From Acidimangrovimonas sp. (GTDB lineage Bacteria > Pseudomonadota > Alphaproteobacteria > Rhodobacterales > Rhodobacteraceae): a stretch of DNA of 12,147 nucleotides. The notes under the pieces were generated by a model. That model ran no database searches, had not been told where the DNA came from, and was given only the letters and a program-made list of their open reading frames with translations. Numbering within the stretch: the stretch's first letter is position 1; every line of letters begins with the position of its first letter. The stretch is taken from assembly GCA_030147905.1 (NCBI GenBank), contig JASBUM010000155.1, positions 1-12,147 of the forward strand, in the 5' to 3' direction. Shown here piece by piece: positions 1 to 6,349 of this stretch. A program made the position numbers and the translations under genes.

Positions 1-34
1 GGGCCTTGTTCTGGCCGCCACGGGGGATCATCAT
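1..34 (-). CDS. possible 5' end of a divergent gene leaving the window
   Basis: Two adjacent ATG codons on the minus strand (32-34 and 29-31) open a frame that runs off the left edge without a stop and would read MMIPRGGQNKA. The position fits a gene divergent from the AraC-type regulator, separated by only 35 bp. The upstream sequence has a GGAAA about 12 nt from the first ATG, which is too far for a good Shine-Dalgarno site. Eleven residues are not enough to name a family, and I do not recognise this start. It could equally be chance. Confidence 0.25.
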   Translation of the reverse strand, partial: MMIPRGGQNKA

Positions 35-60
35 GCGTTTAGCATTTCCGTCGTGATCCC
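24..60. promoter_or_regulatory. inverted repeat upstream of the AraC-type gene (candidate operator)
   Basis: GGGATCA at 24-30 is matched by TGATCCC at 54-60, a perfect 7-bp inverted repeat with a 23-nt spacer. It lies just upstream of the regulator start at 70 and covers the start codons of the possible divergent gene. This is the usual place for an autoregulatory or divergent operator, but no binding specificity can be read from it, and a 7-bp repeat can occur by chance. Confidence 0.25.
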
Positions 61-69
61 GGGCCGGAT

Positions 70-810
70 ATGGCGCAAAGTTCCCTTCCGCATGTCGAAC
101 GACGCCGCTACGGACCTGGAGTGGCGCTGCATCGCCACGAATTCCACCAGTTCGTCCTGCCGCGCCGGGGCTGGATGCGGATCGAGATCGGCGGCAGGGA
201 CGGTGTGATCGATCCGCGATGCGCGGCCTTCGTTCCGGCCGGGACGCGGCACGCCTTCGAGGTTTCCGGTGACCATGATTTCCTGATCCTGGATATAGCC
301 CGGCCGGGCTTTCCCGGCTCGCGGGTTCGGGAAGTCGCCTTCGACGGGCTGGAGCGGGCGCCCTTCTTTCGGATGACGCCGGCGCTCGGCCATCTGGTTG
401 CCTATGCCGCCGGTTTTTCCGAGGCGGGCGGTCTGCCCGACGCGGCGGCCTGGGTGGATCTGGTGCTTGCGACTCTGGCGCCGAGCGCACCTGACGCGGG
501 GCCGCTTGCGCGCGCGCGCGATCATATCGAGGCCAATCTGGCCGAGACCCTGACAATCGCCGCCATCGCCCGGGCCGCGGGCGCCAGCGAACGCCAGTTG
601 CACCGGCTGTTTCGTAGCGGGCTCGGCACCACGCCGCACGCCTATCTCGCCCGCCGGCGGATCGAACGGGCGATGGCGCTGCTTTCGTCCACGGGGATGC
701 CCATCGCCCGGATCGCCCATCTGACCGGCCATGGCGACCAGGGCGGGCTGACCCGCGCGCTGAAGCGGCGCGCGGGCGTCACCCCGGCCGCCTACCGCCG
801 CGACCACTGA
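70..810 (+). CDS. AraC-family transcriptional regulator with N-terminal cupin domain
   Basis: A 246-residue one-component regulator. Residues about 8-100 look like the cupin-type effector-binding domain of AraC proteins, with a histidine cluster HRHEFH (H21, H23, H26) and a PAGTRHAFE turn (56-64). Residues about 148-244 are the double helix-turn-helix AraC/XylS DNA-binding domain: first HTH around TIAAIARAAGASERQLHRLF (162-181), second around PIARIAHLTGHGDQGGLTRA (211-230), ending in the family signature GVTPAAYRR. The length is on the short side but complete for this subfamily. The start at 70 has only a poor Shine-Dalgarno sequence, but the cupin begins right after it. An exporter gene follows on the same strand after about 105 bp and is its likely target. 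The effector cannot be deduced. Confidence 0.9.
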   Translation: MAQSSLPHVERRRYGPGVALHRHEFHQFVLPRRGWMRIEIGGRDGVIDPRCAAFVPAGTRHAFEVSGDHDFLILDIARPGFPGSRVREVAFDGLERAPFFRMTPALGHLVAYAAGFSEAGGLPDAAAWVDLVLATLAPSAPDAGPLARARDHIEANLAETLTIAAIARAAGASERQLHRLFRSGLGTTPHAYLARRRIERAMALLSSTGMPIARIAHLTGHGDQGGLTRALKRRAGVTPAAYRRDH

Positions 811-834
811 CCGGCCAGCCGGAGCCGACGGCAG

Positions 835-912
835 GATCTGCGCAACGATTGGCAGCCCTGGCCAAAGACGCGGGACCCGGGCACGGCATAGCCTGACGGG
901 AAATCGCAGATC
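835..912. promoter_or_regulatory. intergenic region with inverted repeats between regulator and exporter
   Basis: The gap between the AraC-type gene and the exporter holds two symmetric elements. GATCTGCG (835-842) is repeated inverted as CGCAGATC (905-912), a perfect 8-bp pair with a 62-nt spacer whose right arm ends just before the exporter start. Inside lies TTGGC (849-853) facing GCCAA (861-865), a 17-bp interrupted palindrome. No convincing -35/-10 pair is visible. These are candidate sites for the regulator encoded just upstream. That role is inference from position. Confidence 0.3.
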
Positions 913-924
913 ACGGTGCCCGCC

Positions 925-1860
925 ATGGATGTTTGCGCCGCAGAAACAGCGCCCGAAGGCCGCGCCGGCCGTCCCGCCCCCGGCAGGGCGACTGCCGCGG
1001 GACTTGTCGCCATTGCCTGCTGGTCGTCGCTTGCGCTGCTGACACGCCTGGCGGCGCCCTTGCCGCCGCTGGAACTGCTCGGCGCGAGCTTTACCGTGGC
1101 ATTCGTCGTCAATACCGGCTTCCAGTTGCGACACGGGCTGCGAGGACTGCGCGATTGGCGGCAACCGCCGGGCGCGTGGGCTCTCGCGTTCTGCGGCATC
1201 TTCATCTACCACGCGCTCTATTTCACCGCGCTTGCGCTTGCCCCGGCCGCGGGCGCAAGCCTCGTCGCCTATCTCTGGCCATTGCTGATCGTGCTGATGT
1301 CGACCCTGTCCCTGCGCGCGGCATTCCGTCCGCGACATCTGTGGGGCGCGGGGCTGGGATTTCTCGGCACGGCTTTCGTCGTGCTGGGGCCGGCGGCCGA
1401 GGGCGGTGGCGCGCCTTTCCCCCATGCGACGGCCGGCTACGCCGCGGCAGCCGCGGCGGCCGTCGTGTGGTCGGGATATTCCGTTACCAATCGTCGCTTT
1501 AGCGGTGTTCCAAGCGGAATGATCGGTGGCGTCTGCGGGCTGGTCGCCGTTGCCGGCGGAGCGTTCCACTTTCTGCTGGAGCCGACGGTCGCCCCGTCGG
1601 CGGCGGAATGGGGCACGATCCTTCTGCTCGGTCTCGGCCCGGTCGGCGGGGCCTTTCTGGCCTGGGATCACGCGACGAAGCACGGCCATCTGCCCCTGAT
1701 CGGCGCGCTGTCCTATCTGACGCCGCTCGCCTCGACGTTGCTTCTGATCGCGACGGGCTACGCCGCCGCAGGCTGGCCCATCCTGGCCGCTGCCGGACTG
1801 ATCGTTCTGGGGGCAGGCATTGCCGCATCGGGCAGGCGGGCCGGGAGTGGCGGCGCATAG
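925..1860 (+). CDS. DMT-superfamily exporter, EamA domains, YddG-like
   Basis: An integral membrane transporter of about 311 residues with two EamA repeats and roughly ten hydrophobic segments, starting near VAIACWSSLALL and ending near LAAAGLIVLGAGIAA. The second repeat contains WDHATKHGHLP-LIGALSYLTPLAS (about 247-270 of this protein), which resembles the W-D-x-x-x-K-x-G...SYxTPLxST stretch of YddG-type aromatic amino acid exporters; YLWPLL is present in the first repeat. Export of an amino acid or related metabolite from the cytoplasm is the likely role, but the substrate is not proven. I chose the ATG at 925. An in-frame GTG at 916 would add three residues, and neither has a strong ribosome site. 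It follows the AraC-type gene and converges on hemH. Confidence 0.88.
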   Translation: MDVCAAETAPEGRAGRPAPGRATAAGLVAIACWSSLALLTRLAAPLPPLELLGASFTVAFVVNTGFQLRHGLRGLRDWRQPPGAWALAFCGIFIYHALYFTALALAPAAGASLVAYLWPLLIVLMSTLSLRAAFRPRHLWGAGLGFLGTAFVVLGPAAEGGGAPFPHATAGYAAAAAAAVVWSGYSVTNRRFSGVPSGMIGGVCGLVAVAGGAFHFLLEPTVAPSAAEWGTILLLGLGPVGGAFLAWDHATKHGHLPLIGALSYLTPLASTLLLIATGYAAAGWPILAAAGLIVLGAGIAASGRRAGSGGA

Positions 1861-1886
1861 GCGGCAGCCCCGGCCCCATCCTTGGC

Positions 1887-1898
1887 CCGCCCGGGCGG
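1887..1898. terminator. palindrome between convergent exporter and hemH genes
   Basis: CCGCCCGGGCGG is a perfect 12-bp palindrome in the 46-bp gap between two convergent stop codons. CCTT (1880-1883) and AAGG (1899-1902) flank it symmetrically and could lengthen the stem around an internal mismatch. There is no U-tract on either side, so bidirectional termination is inferred mainly from position. Confidence 0.4.
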
Positions 1899-1906
1899 AA
1901 GGCCAG

Positions 1907-2995
1907 TCACGCGCCGTCCAGCCAGCCCCGCAGGTTCGATTCGATCACCGCAGCCAGCGCGCGAATGTGATCGGGATCGTCATTGAGGCAGGGAATATAG
2001 GTAAAGTCCTCGCCGCCGGCGGCCTCGAACGCATGGCGGATCTCGCCCCGGATCTCTTCGAGCGTCTCGATGCAATCCGCGGAAAAGGCCGGCGCGATGA
2101 CCGCGATCCTCCGACGTCCCGCGCGCGCCAGTTCGGCGACATGGTCCACCGTGTAGGGGCGCAGCCATTCCTCGGGGCCAAAGACCGACTGGAACGAGGT
2201 GTGGATCCGATCCTCGGGCCAGCCCAGCCGCTCGCGCAGAAGCCGTGTCGTCTTCTGGCACTGGCAATGATAGGGATCGCCGGATTCGAGATAGCGCCGC
2301 GGCATGCCGTGATAGGAGGCGACAAGCAGCTCGGGCTTGTCGGCGGCCGCATCCCAGACGCGCTCGACCGAGCGCGCCAGGGCCTCGATGTAATCGGGAT
2401 GGTCGAAATATTCCGGCACCGTGCGGGCCGCGGGTTGGCGCCGCTCGGCCATGAGCGCGCGAAAGAACGCGTCATTCGCGGTTGCGGTGGTGGCGCCTGC
2501 ATATTGCGGATAGAGCGGGAAGAACAGGATCTTGTCGCAGCCGGCGGCAACCATGGCCCGCAGGCGTGCGCGGGTCGAGGGATTGCCGTAGCGCATGCAG
2601 AAATCCACCAGGACCGCGTCGCCGTGGCGTGCCTGCAGGGTTTCGGCCAGCGCCTCGGTCTGTGCCCGGGTGATCGTCATCAGCGGGCTTTCGTCCCGGT
2701 CGTGGTTCCAGATCGTGCGGTAGTTCCGACCCGAGCTGAAGGGGCGCCGTGTCAGGATGAAAAGCTGCAGGATAGGCTGCCATTTCCAGGCCGGGTAATC
2801 GATCACCCGCTTGTCCGACAGAAATTCCGCGAGGTAGCGCCGCATCGACCAGTAATCGTAATTGTCCGGCGTGCCCAGATTGGCCAGCAGAATGCCGATC
2901 CGGGGCCGGACGACGGGCGGATGGTCTGCGGGCGCATGGGCCGGACGGCCCGTGCCGGGGCGGTCGGAACGGTGGGGGGCGGACTCATCGGGCAT
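1907..2995 (-). CDS. hemH: ferrochelatase (protoporphyrin/coproporphyrin ferrochelatase)
   Basis: A 362-residue ferrochelatase, which inserts Fe(II) into the porphyrin ring in the last part of haem synthesis. Visible hallmarks are GILLANLGTPD (34-44), FCMRYGNPS (132-140), FFPLYPQYAGATTAT (158-172), SYHGMP with the catalytic His229 (227-232), TSFQSVFGPEEWL (266-278) and the FSADCIETLEEI stretch with the conserved acidic residue near E310. YHCQC (C244, C246) plus C308 are candidate cluster ligands, since [2Fe-2S] clusters are known in some alphaproteobacterial ferrochelatases; that is inference here. The first ~30 residues are a Pro/His/Arg-rich extension before the fold. The ATG at 2995 is preceded by AAGGAA at good spacing. 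The frame stays open upstream, but that part lies inside the next gene. It follows the methyltransferase gene by 62 bp on the same strand and may be co-transcribed. Confidence 0.96.
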   Translation of the reverse strand: MPDESAPHRSDRPGTGRPAHAPADHPPVVRPRIGILLANLGTPDNYDYWSMRRYLAEFLSDKRVIDYPAWKWQPILQLFILTRRPFSSGRNYRTIWNHDRDESPLMTITRAQTEALAETLQARHGDAVLVDFCMRYGNPSTRARLRAMVAAGCDKILFFPLYPQYAGATTATANDAFFRALMAERRQPAARTVPEYFDHPDYIEALARSVERVWDAAADKPELLVASYHGMPRRYLESGDPYHCQCQKTTRLLRERLGWPEDRIHTSFQSVFGPEEWLRPYTVDHVAELARAGRRRIAVIAPAFSADCIETLEEIRGEIRHAFEAAGGEDFTYIPCLNDDPDHIRALAAVIESNLRGWLDGA

Positions 2996-3057
2996 CGGGG
3001 TTCCTTTCGCGCGCGGGCAGGATCTTGGTGCAGTAAGCGAGGCCGCGCGCCCTGCCG

Positions 3058-3963
3058 TCAAGCGGATGGCTTGCCGCGGCCGGGGGCCGACGGCGGGAGA
3101 AGGGGACGTTCGGCGGTGCCCAGTGCGTCGGCCAGCCGCTGCTGCGCGCTGCCGGGCCGCAACGGCTGGGGCTGGCCGGGGTCCGGGGCCCAGCCGGTCA
3201 GGTAGATGACCTCGAACGTCGCCGCGATCCCTCCCTGCGGATGGGTGAAGCTGGCGCGATACTTCGCCTCGAGCGCGGAGAACAGGCGCCGCGGCGGCGG
3301 GCGCCGATGGCGCTCGGAAAGGGCATTGGTCTCGCCCATGGCGCGCAGGTCGTGCATCAGGTGGAGGCTGTCGCGATAGCGCACGTCGTGGAGGTCGGAA
3401 TCGGCCACCGGCAGGGCGAAACCCGCCCGTTGCAGCAAGGCGCCGAGATCGCGGATCTCGGCCATGGGCAGGACACGCGGCGACATCCCGCCGAGAATCT
3501 CCAGCTCGGCTGCGGCCATGGCAGCGCGCAATTCCGAAAGGCTGCGCCCGCCGAACATGGCGGCGAGGAACAGCCCGTCGGGGCGCAGCGCATGGCGGCA
3601 CTGCACGAGCTGGCCGACCGGATCGTCCGCCCAATGCAGGGCAAGCGCATGGATGACCAGATCATGCGCGCCGGGCTCCAGCGCCAGGGTATCCTCGTCG
3701 CCGACGACACGCGCCGCGGGCCAGCGCCGGGCCCAGAAATCTGGTGCGCCGGTCACGATCGCGGGGGCCGTAAAGCGTCTGTTAACCTCGCCGAGCCTTA
3801 GCTCCAGCTCGTCGGCCACGCTTTCGTGCAGGAAAAGCGCGGGCGCGGCGGCTGCGCGCCGGCGATGGTGCGCCAGTGCGACACGGTCGGTCAGCGCGGG
3901 AGGGCGAGCGGCCGGCGATGCGGCGCCGGGGGTAGCGGACGGGTTGGGCTGGGCTGTGGTCAT
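3058..3963 (-). CDS. class I SAM-methyltransferase-fold protein, NDUFAF5/BioC-like
   Basis: A 301-residue protein of the family containing human NDUFAF5, a complex I assembly factor known to hydroxylate an arginine of NDUFS7, and BioC-like methyltransferases. Family-type stretches are visible: HALALHWADDPVGQLVQCRH (105-124), LRPDGLFLAAMFGGRSLSEL (126-145), LHLMHDLRAMGETNAL (200-215) and FEVIYLTGWAPD (250-261), followed by a PGSAQQRLADALG tail. The usual glycine-rich SAM motif I is not recognisable: the place where it should lie reads TAPAIVTGAPDFW (65-77). The N-terminal ~22 residues are low-complexity Ala/Pro/Thr. The ATG at 3963 has no clear ribosome site, and leaderless translation is possible. 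It is divergent from comF by 29 bp and upstream of hemH. A role in respiratory-complex maturation is inference. Confidence 0.85.
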   Translation of the reverse strand: MTTAQPNPSATPGAASPAARPPALTDRVALAHHRRRAAAAPALFLHESVADELELRLGEVNRRFTAPAIVTGAPDFWARRWPAARVVGDEDTLALEPGAHDLVIHALALHWADDPVGQLVQCRHALRPDGLFLAAMFGGRSLSELRAAMAAAELEILGGMSPRVLPMAEIRDLGALLQRAGFALPVADSDLHDVRYRDSLHLMHDLRAMGETNALSERHRRPPPRRLFSALEAKYRASFTHPQGGIAATFEVIYLTGWAPDPGQPQPLRPGSAQQRLADALGTAERPLLPPSAPGRGKPSA

Positions 3964-3992
3964 GATGGCTATCTAGGCAAGACGGGGACGGA

Positions 3993-4709
3993 ATGCAAAA
4001 GCTGCTTCACCTGATCTATCCGCCCCGCTGCATGGGCTGCGACGCGCCGGTGGCGAGTGATTTCGGTCTCTGTGCCACGTGCTGGCGCGATACGCCGTTC
4101 ATCGCCGGGCTGGTGTGCGACATGTGCGGCGCGCCGCTGCCCGGGACGGAGGCCACGGACGAGCGTATCCTTTGCGACGATTGCCTGCGCCATCCGCGGC
4201 CATGGGCGCGCGGGCGCGCCGCCACACTCTATTCGGGCCGGGGCCGTGACATGGTGCTGGCCTTCAAGCATGGCGACCGGCAGGATCTGGCACGGCCGGC
4301 GGCGGGCTGGCTGCTGCGGGCGGCCGCACCGCTGTTGCAGCCGGACATGCTGGTTGCGCCGATTCCGCTGCACTGGCTGCGAATGCTTCGCCGTCGCTAC
4401 AATCAGGCGGCCCTTCTGTCGCGCGCGCTTGCGGCGGATGCGGGATTACGGCACTGCCCCGATCTCCTGTCCCGGCGGCCGACGCCCAGCCAGGAGGGAC
4501 GCGACCGTGCGGCGCGGATGGCCAATCTGGACGGGGCGATCACGCTGCGCCCGGCGCGCGCCGCGCTGGTTCGCGACCGGCCGGTCCTTCTGGTCGACGA
4601 TGTCATGACATCGGGCGCGACGCTTGGCGCGGCGGCGCGCGCCTGCCATGCGGCCGGGTCGGGTCCCGTATCCGTGGCGGTACTGGCGCGCGTTGCGCCG
4701 GATCCCTAA
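3993..4709 (+). CDS. comF: ComF family protein (double zinc ribbon plus phosphoribosyltransferase)
   Basis: A 238-residue ComF/GntX-type protein. The N-terminal double zinc ribbon has four Cys pairs: C13/C16, C27/C30, C42/C45 and C61/C64. The C-terminal part is a type I phosphoribosyltransferase domain with the PRPP-binding loop VLLVDDVMTSGAT (198-210) and the family stretches VAPIPLHWLRMLRRRYNQA (121-139) and SRRPTPSQEGRDRAARMAN (160-178). ComF proteins are linked to DNA uptake in competent bacteria; the enzymatic substrate is not established. The start at 3993 has a GGGGACGG purine-rich site just upstream. Only 29 bp separate it from the divergent methyltransferase gene, so its promoter probably extends into that gene. 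Confidence 0.93.
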   Translation: MQKLLHLIYPPRCMGCDAPVASDFGLCATCWRDTPFIAGLVCDMCGAPLPGTEATDERILCDDCLRHPRPWARGRAATLYSGRGRDMVLAFKHGDRQDLARPAAGWLLRAAAPLLQPDMLVAPIPLHWLRMLRRRYNQAALLSRALAADAGLRHCPDLLSRRPTPSQEGRDRAARMANLDGAITLRPARAALVRDRPVLLVDDVMTSGATLGAAARACHAAGSGPVSVAVLARVAPDP

Positions 4710-4720
4710 ATGACTATAGT
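4693..4720 (+). promoter_or_regulatory. candidate promoter for the glutaredoxin-Nit-MarR unit
   Basis: TTGCGC (4693-4698) and TATAGT (4715-4720) are spaced by 16 nt and give a start point around 4727, some 17 nt before the glutaredoxin ATG. The -10 box sits inside a perfect 10-bp palindrome, GACTATAGTC (4712-4721), which could serve as an operator. The -35 hexamer lies within the last codons of comF. A good ribosome site, GAGGAAG (4732-4738), follows. Confidence 0.5.
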
Positions 4721-4743
4721 CCCACTGATCCGAGGAAGCCGCC

Positions 4744-5001
4744 ATGAAGACCATCGAAATCTACACATCGCCGACCTGCGGCTTCTGCCACGCCGCCAAG
4801 CGGCTGCTTGGCCAGAAGGGCGCCGCATTCACCGAATATGACGTCTCGCGCGATCCGGCATTGCGGCGCGAGATGATGGATCGGGCCAACGGCGGCTACA
4901 CCGTGCCGCAGATCTTCATCGACGGGCGCCATGTCGGCGGCTGCGACGATCTTTACGCGCTCGACCGGGCTGGCAAGCTCGACCCCTTGCTGGCGGCGTG
5001 A
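4744..5001 (+). CDS. grxC: glutaredoxin 3 (dithiol, CGFC active site)
   Basis: An 85-residue classical dithiol glutaredoxin, a cytoplasmic glutathione-dependent disulfide reductase. The active site is TCGFC (C12 and C15). The cis-proline loop TVPQIFI (53-59) and the GSH-binding GGCDDLYAL (65-73) are both intact. The length is exactly that of GrxC. The CGFC variant replaces the more common CPYC. The ribosome site GAGGAAG lies at good distance. The next gene starts 3 nt after the stop, so translational coupling is likely, and a promoter-like element precedes the gene. Confidence 0.95.
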   Translation: MKTIEIYTSPTCGFCHAAKRLLGQKGAAFTEYDVSRDPALRREMMDRANGGYTVPQIFIDGRHVGGCDDLYALDRAGKLDPLLAA

Positions 5002-5004
5002 CGG

Positions 5005-5835
5005 ATGCGGGCGGGGCTGGTCCAACTCAACGTTTCGGACGACCCCGCGGCCAATCTCGTCGCGACGCGCGCGCTGGTACGGGAGGCGGCCGCGGGCGGA
5101 GCAGGTTTCGTCCTGACGCCGGAGGTCACCAATTGCCTTTCGTCGTCACGCCACCATCAGCGCCAGGTCCTTCGCCACGAGGCTGACGATCCGACCCTGG
5201 CCGCGCTGCGCGAGGACGCGGCCGGGGCCGGCATCTGGCTGCTGATCGGCTCGCTCGGGCTGCTGACCGAAGATGAGGACGGCCGGTTTGCCAACCGCTC
5301 CTTCCTGATCGCGCCCGATGGCGCGGTGGCTGCACGCTACGACAAGATCCACATGTTCGACGTCGATGTCTCGGAAACCGAACGCTATCGCGAATCCGAA
5401 GGCTACCGTCCGGGCGATCGCGCCGTTCTGGCCGAGACGCCCTTTGCCCGCATAGGCATGACGATCTGCTACGACCTGCGTTTTGCCCATCTCTACCGCC
5501 GGCTCGCGCAGGCCGGGGTCGAGGTGCTGACCGTGCCGGCGGCCTTCAATCACATAACCGGTGCCGCGCATTGGGAAAGCCTGCTGCGCGCGCGCGCGAT
5601 CGAAACCGGTTGCTACGTCCTCGCGCCGGCGCAGACGGGCGTGCATGCGGCACGCGACGGCCGGACGCGGCGCAGTCACGGCCACAGCCTTGCGGTCTCG
5701 CCATGGGGCGAGGTGCTGGCGGACGGCGGCACGGAAACGGGGGTCAGCTTCGTCACCCTTGACCGGGCCGAAGTGGTGCGCGCCCGGCGGCGCGTGCCCT
5801 CGCTGTCCCACGATCGCAGCTTCGAGGGGCCGTGA
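5005..5835 (+). CDS. carbon-nitrogen hydrolase, Nit1/Nit2-type amidase
   Basis: A 276-residue nitrilase-superfamily amidase with the complete Glu-Lys-Cys triad: E40 in LTPEVTN, K114 in RYDKIHMFDVD and C155 in TICYDLRF. The FDVDV after the lysine, the GYRPGD stretch (133-138), ALL-type helix ESLLRARAIET and the SHGHSLAVSPWGEVLAD block (226-242 region) match the Nit branch that includes deaminated-glutathione amidase (Nit1) and omega-amidase (Nit2). Adjacency to grxC favours a glutathione-repair role, but this is inference; omega-amidase activity on alpha-ketoglutaramate is the main alternative. It starts 3 nt after grxC ends and its stop overlaps the start of the MarR gene, so the three are probably one operon. 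Confidence 0.92.
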   Translation: MRAGLVQLNVSDDPAANLVATRALVREAAAGGAGFVLTPEVTNCLSSSRHHQRQVLRHEADDPTLAALREDAAGAGIWLLIGSLGLLTEDEDGRFANRSFLIAPDGAVAARYDKIHMFDVDVSETERYRESEGYRPGDRAVLAETPFARIGMTICYDLRFAHLYRRLAQAGVEVLTVPAAFNHITGAAHWESLLRARAIETGCYVLAPAQTGVHAARDGRTRRSHGHSLAVSPWGEVLADGGTETGVSFVTLDRAEVVRARRRVPSLSHDRSFEGP

Positions 5836-6287
5836 TGGCGGAGCGGCCCGAGGACCTTGCCAACCTTCTGTTTTCCGAGCTGTTCATGGCCGACCAGCTT
5901 GCGCGCAACCACATCTCGCGGACGTTGCCGAGGGGGATGGAGCTTTCGCATTTCGGGGTGCTCAACCATCTTGCGCGGATCAATGACGAACGGACACCCG
6001 CACAGCTCGCTAAGACCTTTCATGTCACGCGCGGCGCGATGACGAACACGCTCAACAAACTTGAATGGGCGGGTCATGTGCATATCCGCCCGGACTGGGA
6101 CGATGCGCGACGCAAGTTCGTCTCGATAAGTCCGTCGGGGCGCGCGGCCCGCGACGCGGCGTTGCAGTCCATCGTGCCGGTCATGACCGAGGTTGCGGCG
6201 GAACTGGGCCCCGACAGGCTGCGCGCGGTCCTGCCGGTGTTGCGCGAGCTGCGCCTGCGCTTCGAGCGCGCCGATCCCGTGCCCTGA
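5835..6287 (+). CDS. MarR-family transcriptional regulator
   Basis: A 150-residue winged-helix regulator. The wHTH core spans about 38-100: helix 2 TPAQLAKTFHVT (54-65), recognition helix RGAMTNTLNKLEWAG (66-80) and the wing around RPDWDDARRKFVSIS with the usual Asp/Arg pair. Helices at both ends (about 5-30 and 105-142) form the dimer interface. It contains no cysteine, so it is not a thiol-switch sensor of the OhrR type despite its redox neighbours. I chose the ATG at 5835, which overlaps the amidase stop by one base and has GAGGGG at 5824-5829. A GTG at 5832 is the alternative. Co-translation with the amidase suggests it controls this unit or a related target, but its ligand is unknown. 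Confidence 0.9.
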   Translation: MAERPEDLANLLFSELFMADQLARNHISRTLPRGMELSHFGVLNHLARINDERTPAQLAKTFHVTRGAMTNTLNKLEWAGHVHIRPDWDDARRKFVSISPSGRAARDAALQSIVPVMTEVAAELGPDRLRAVLPVLRELRLRFERADPVP

Positions 6288-6300
6288 GCACACCGCCGCG

Positions 6301-6332
6301 CGCCCGGGATGGCCCGGGCGGGCCGCGGCCCG
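6301..6332. terminator. tandem palindromes between convergent MarR and ubiG genes
   Basis: CGCCCGGG (6301-6308) and CCCGGGCG (6313-6320) form a perfect 8-bp stem with an ATGG loop. The last two bases are shared with a second perfect 14-bp palindrome, CGGGCCGCGGCCCG (6319-6332). Both lie in the 62-bp gap between two convergent stop codons. No U-tract follows on either strand, so bidirectional termination is inferred from structure and place. Confidence 0.5.
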
Positions 6333-6349
6333 AGGCGATCGGCCGGGCT

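Noticed and set aside
31..1689. 552-codon open frame on the minus strand opposite the AraC-type gene and exporter
   Set aside because: Arg/Gly/Pro-rich sequence with no domain pattern, antisense to two well supported genes. Typical of antisense frames in very GC-rich DNA.
1820..3205. 461-codon plus-strand frame across hemH
   Set aside because: Antisense to the clear ferrochelatase; composition is that of a shadow frame.
2996..3634. Upstream extension of the hemH frame
   Set aside because: It lies inside the methyltransferase gene in another frame and is Arg/Ala-rich. The ATG at 2995 has a good ribosome site and normal family length.
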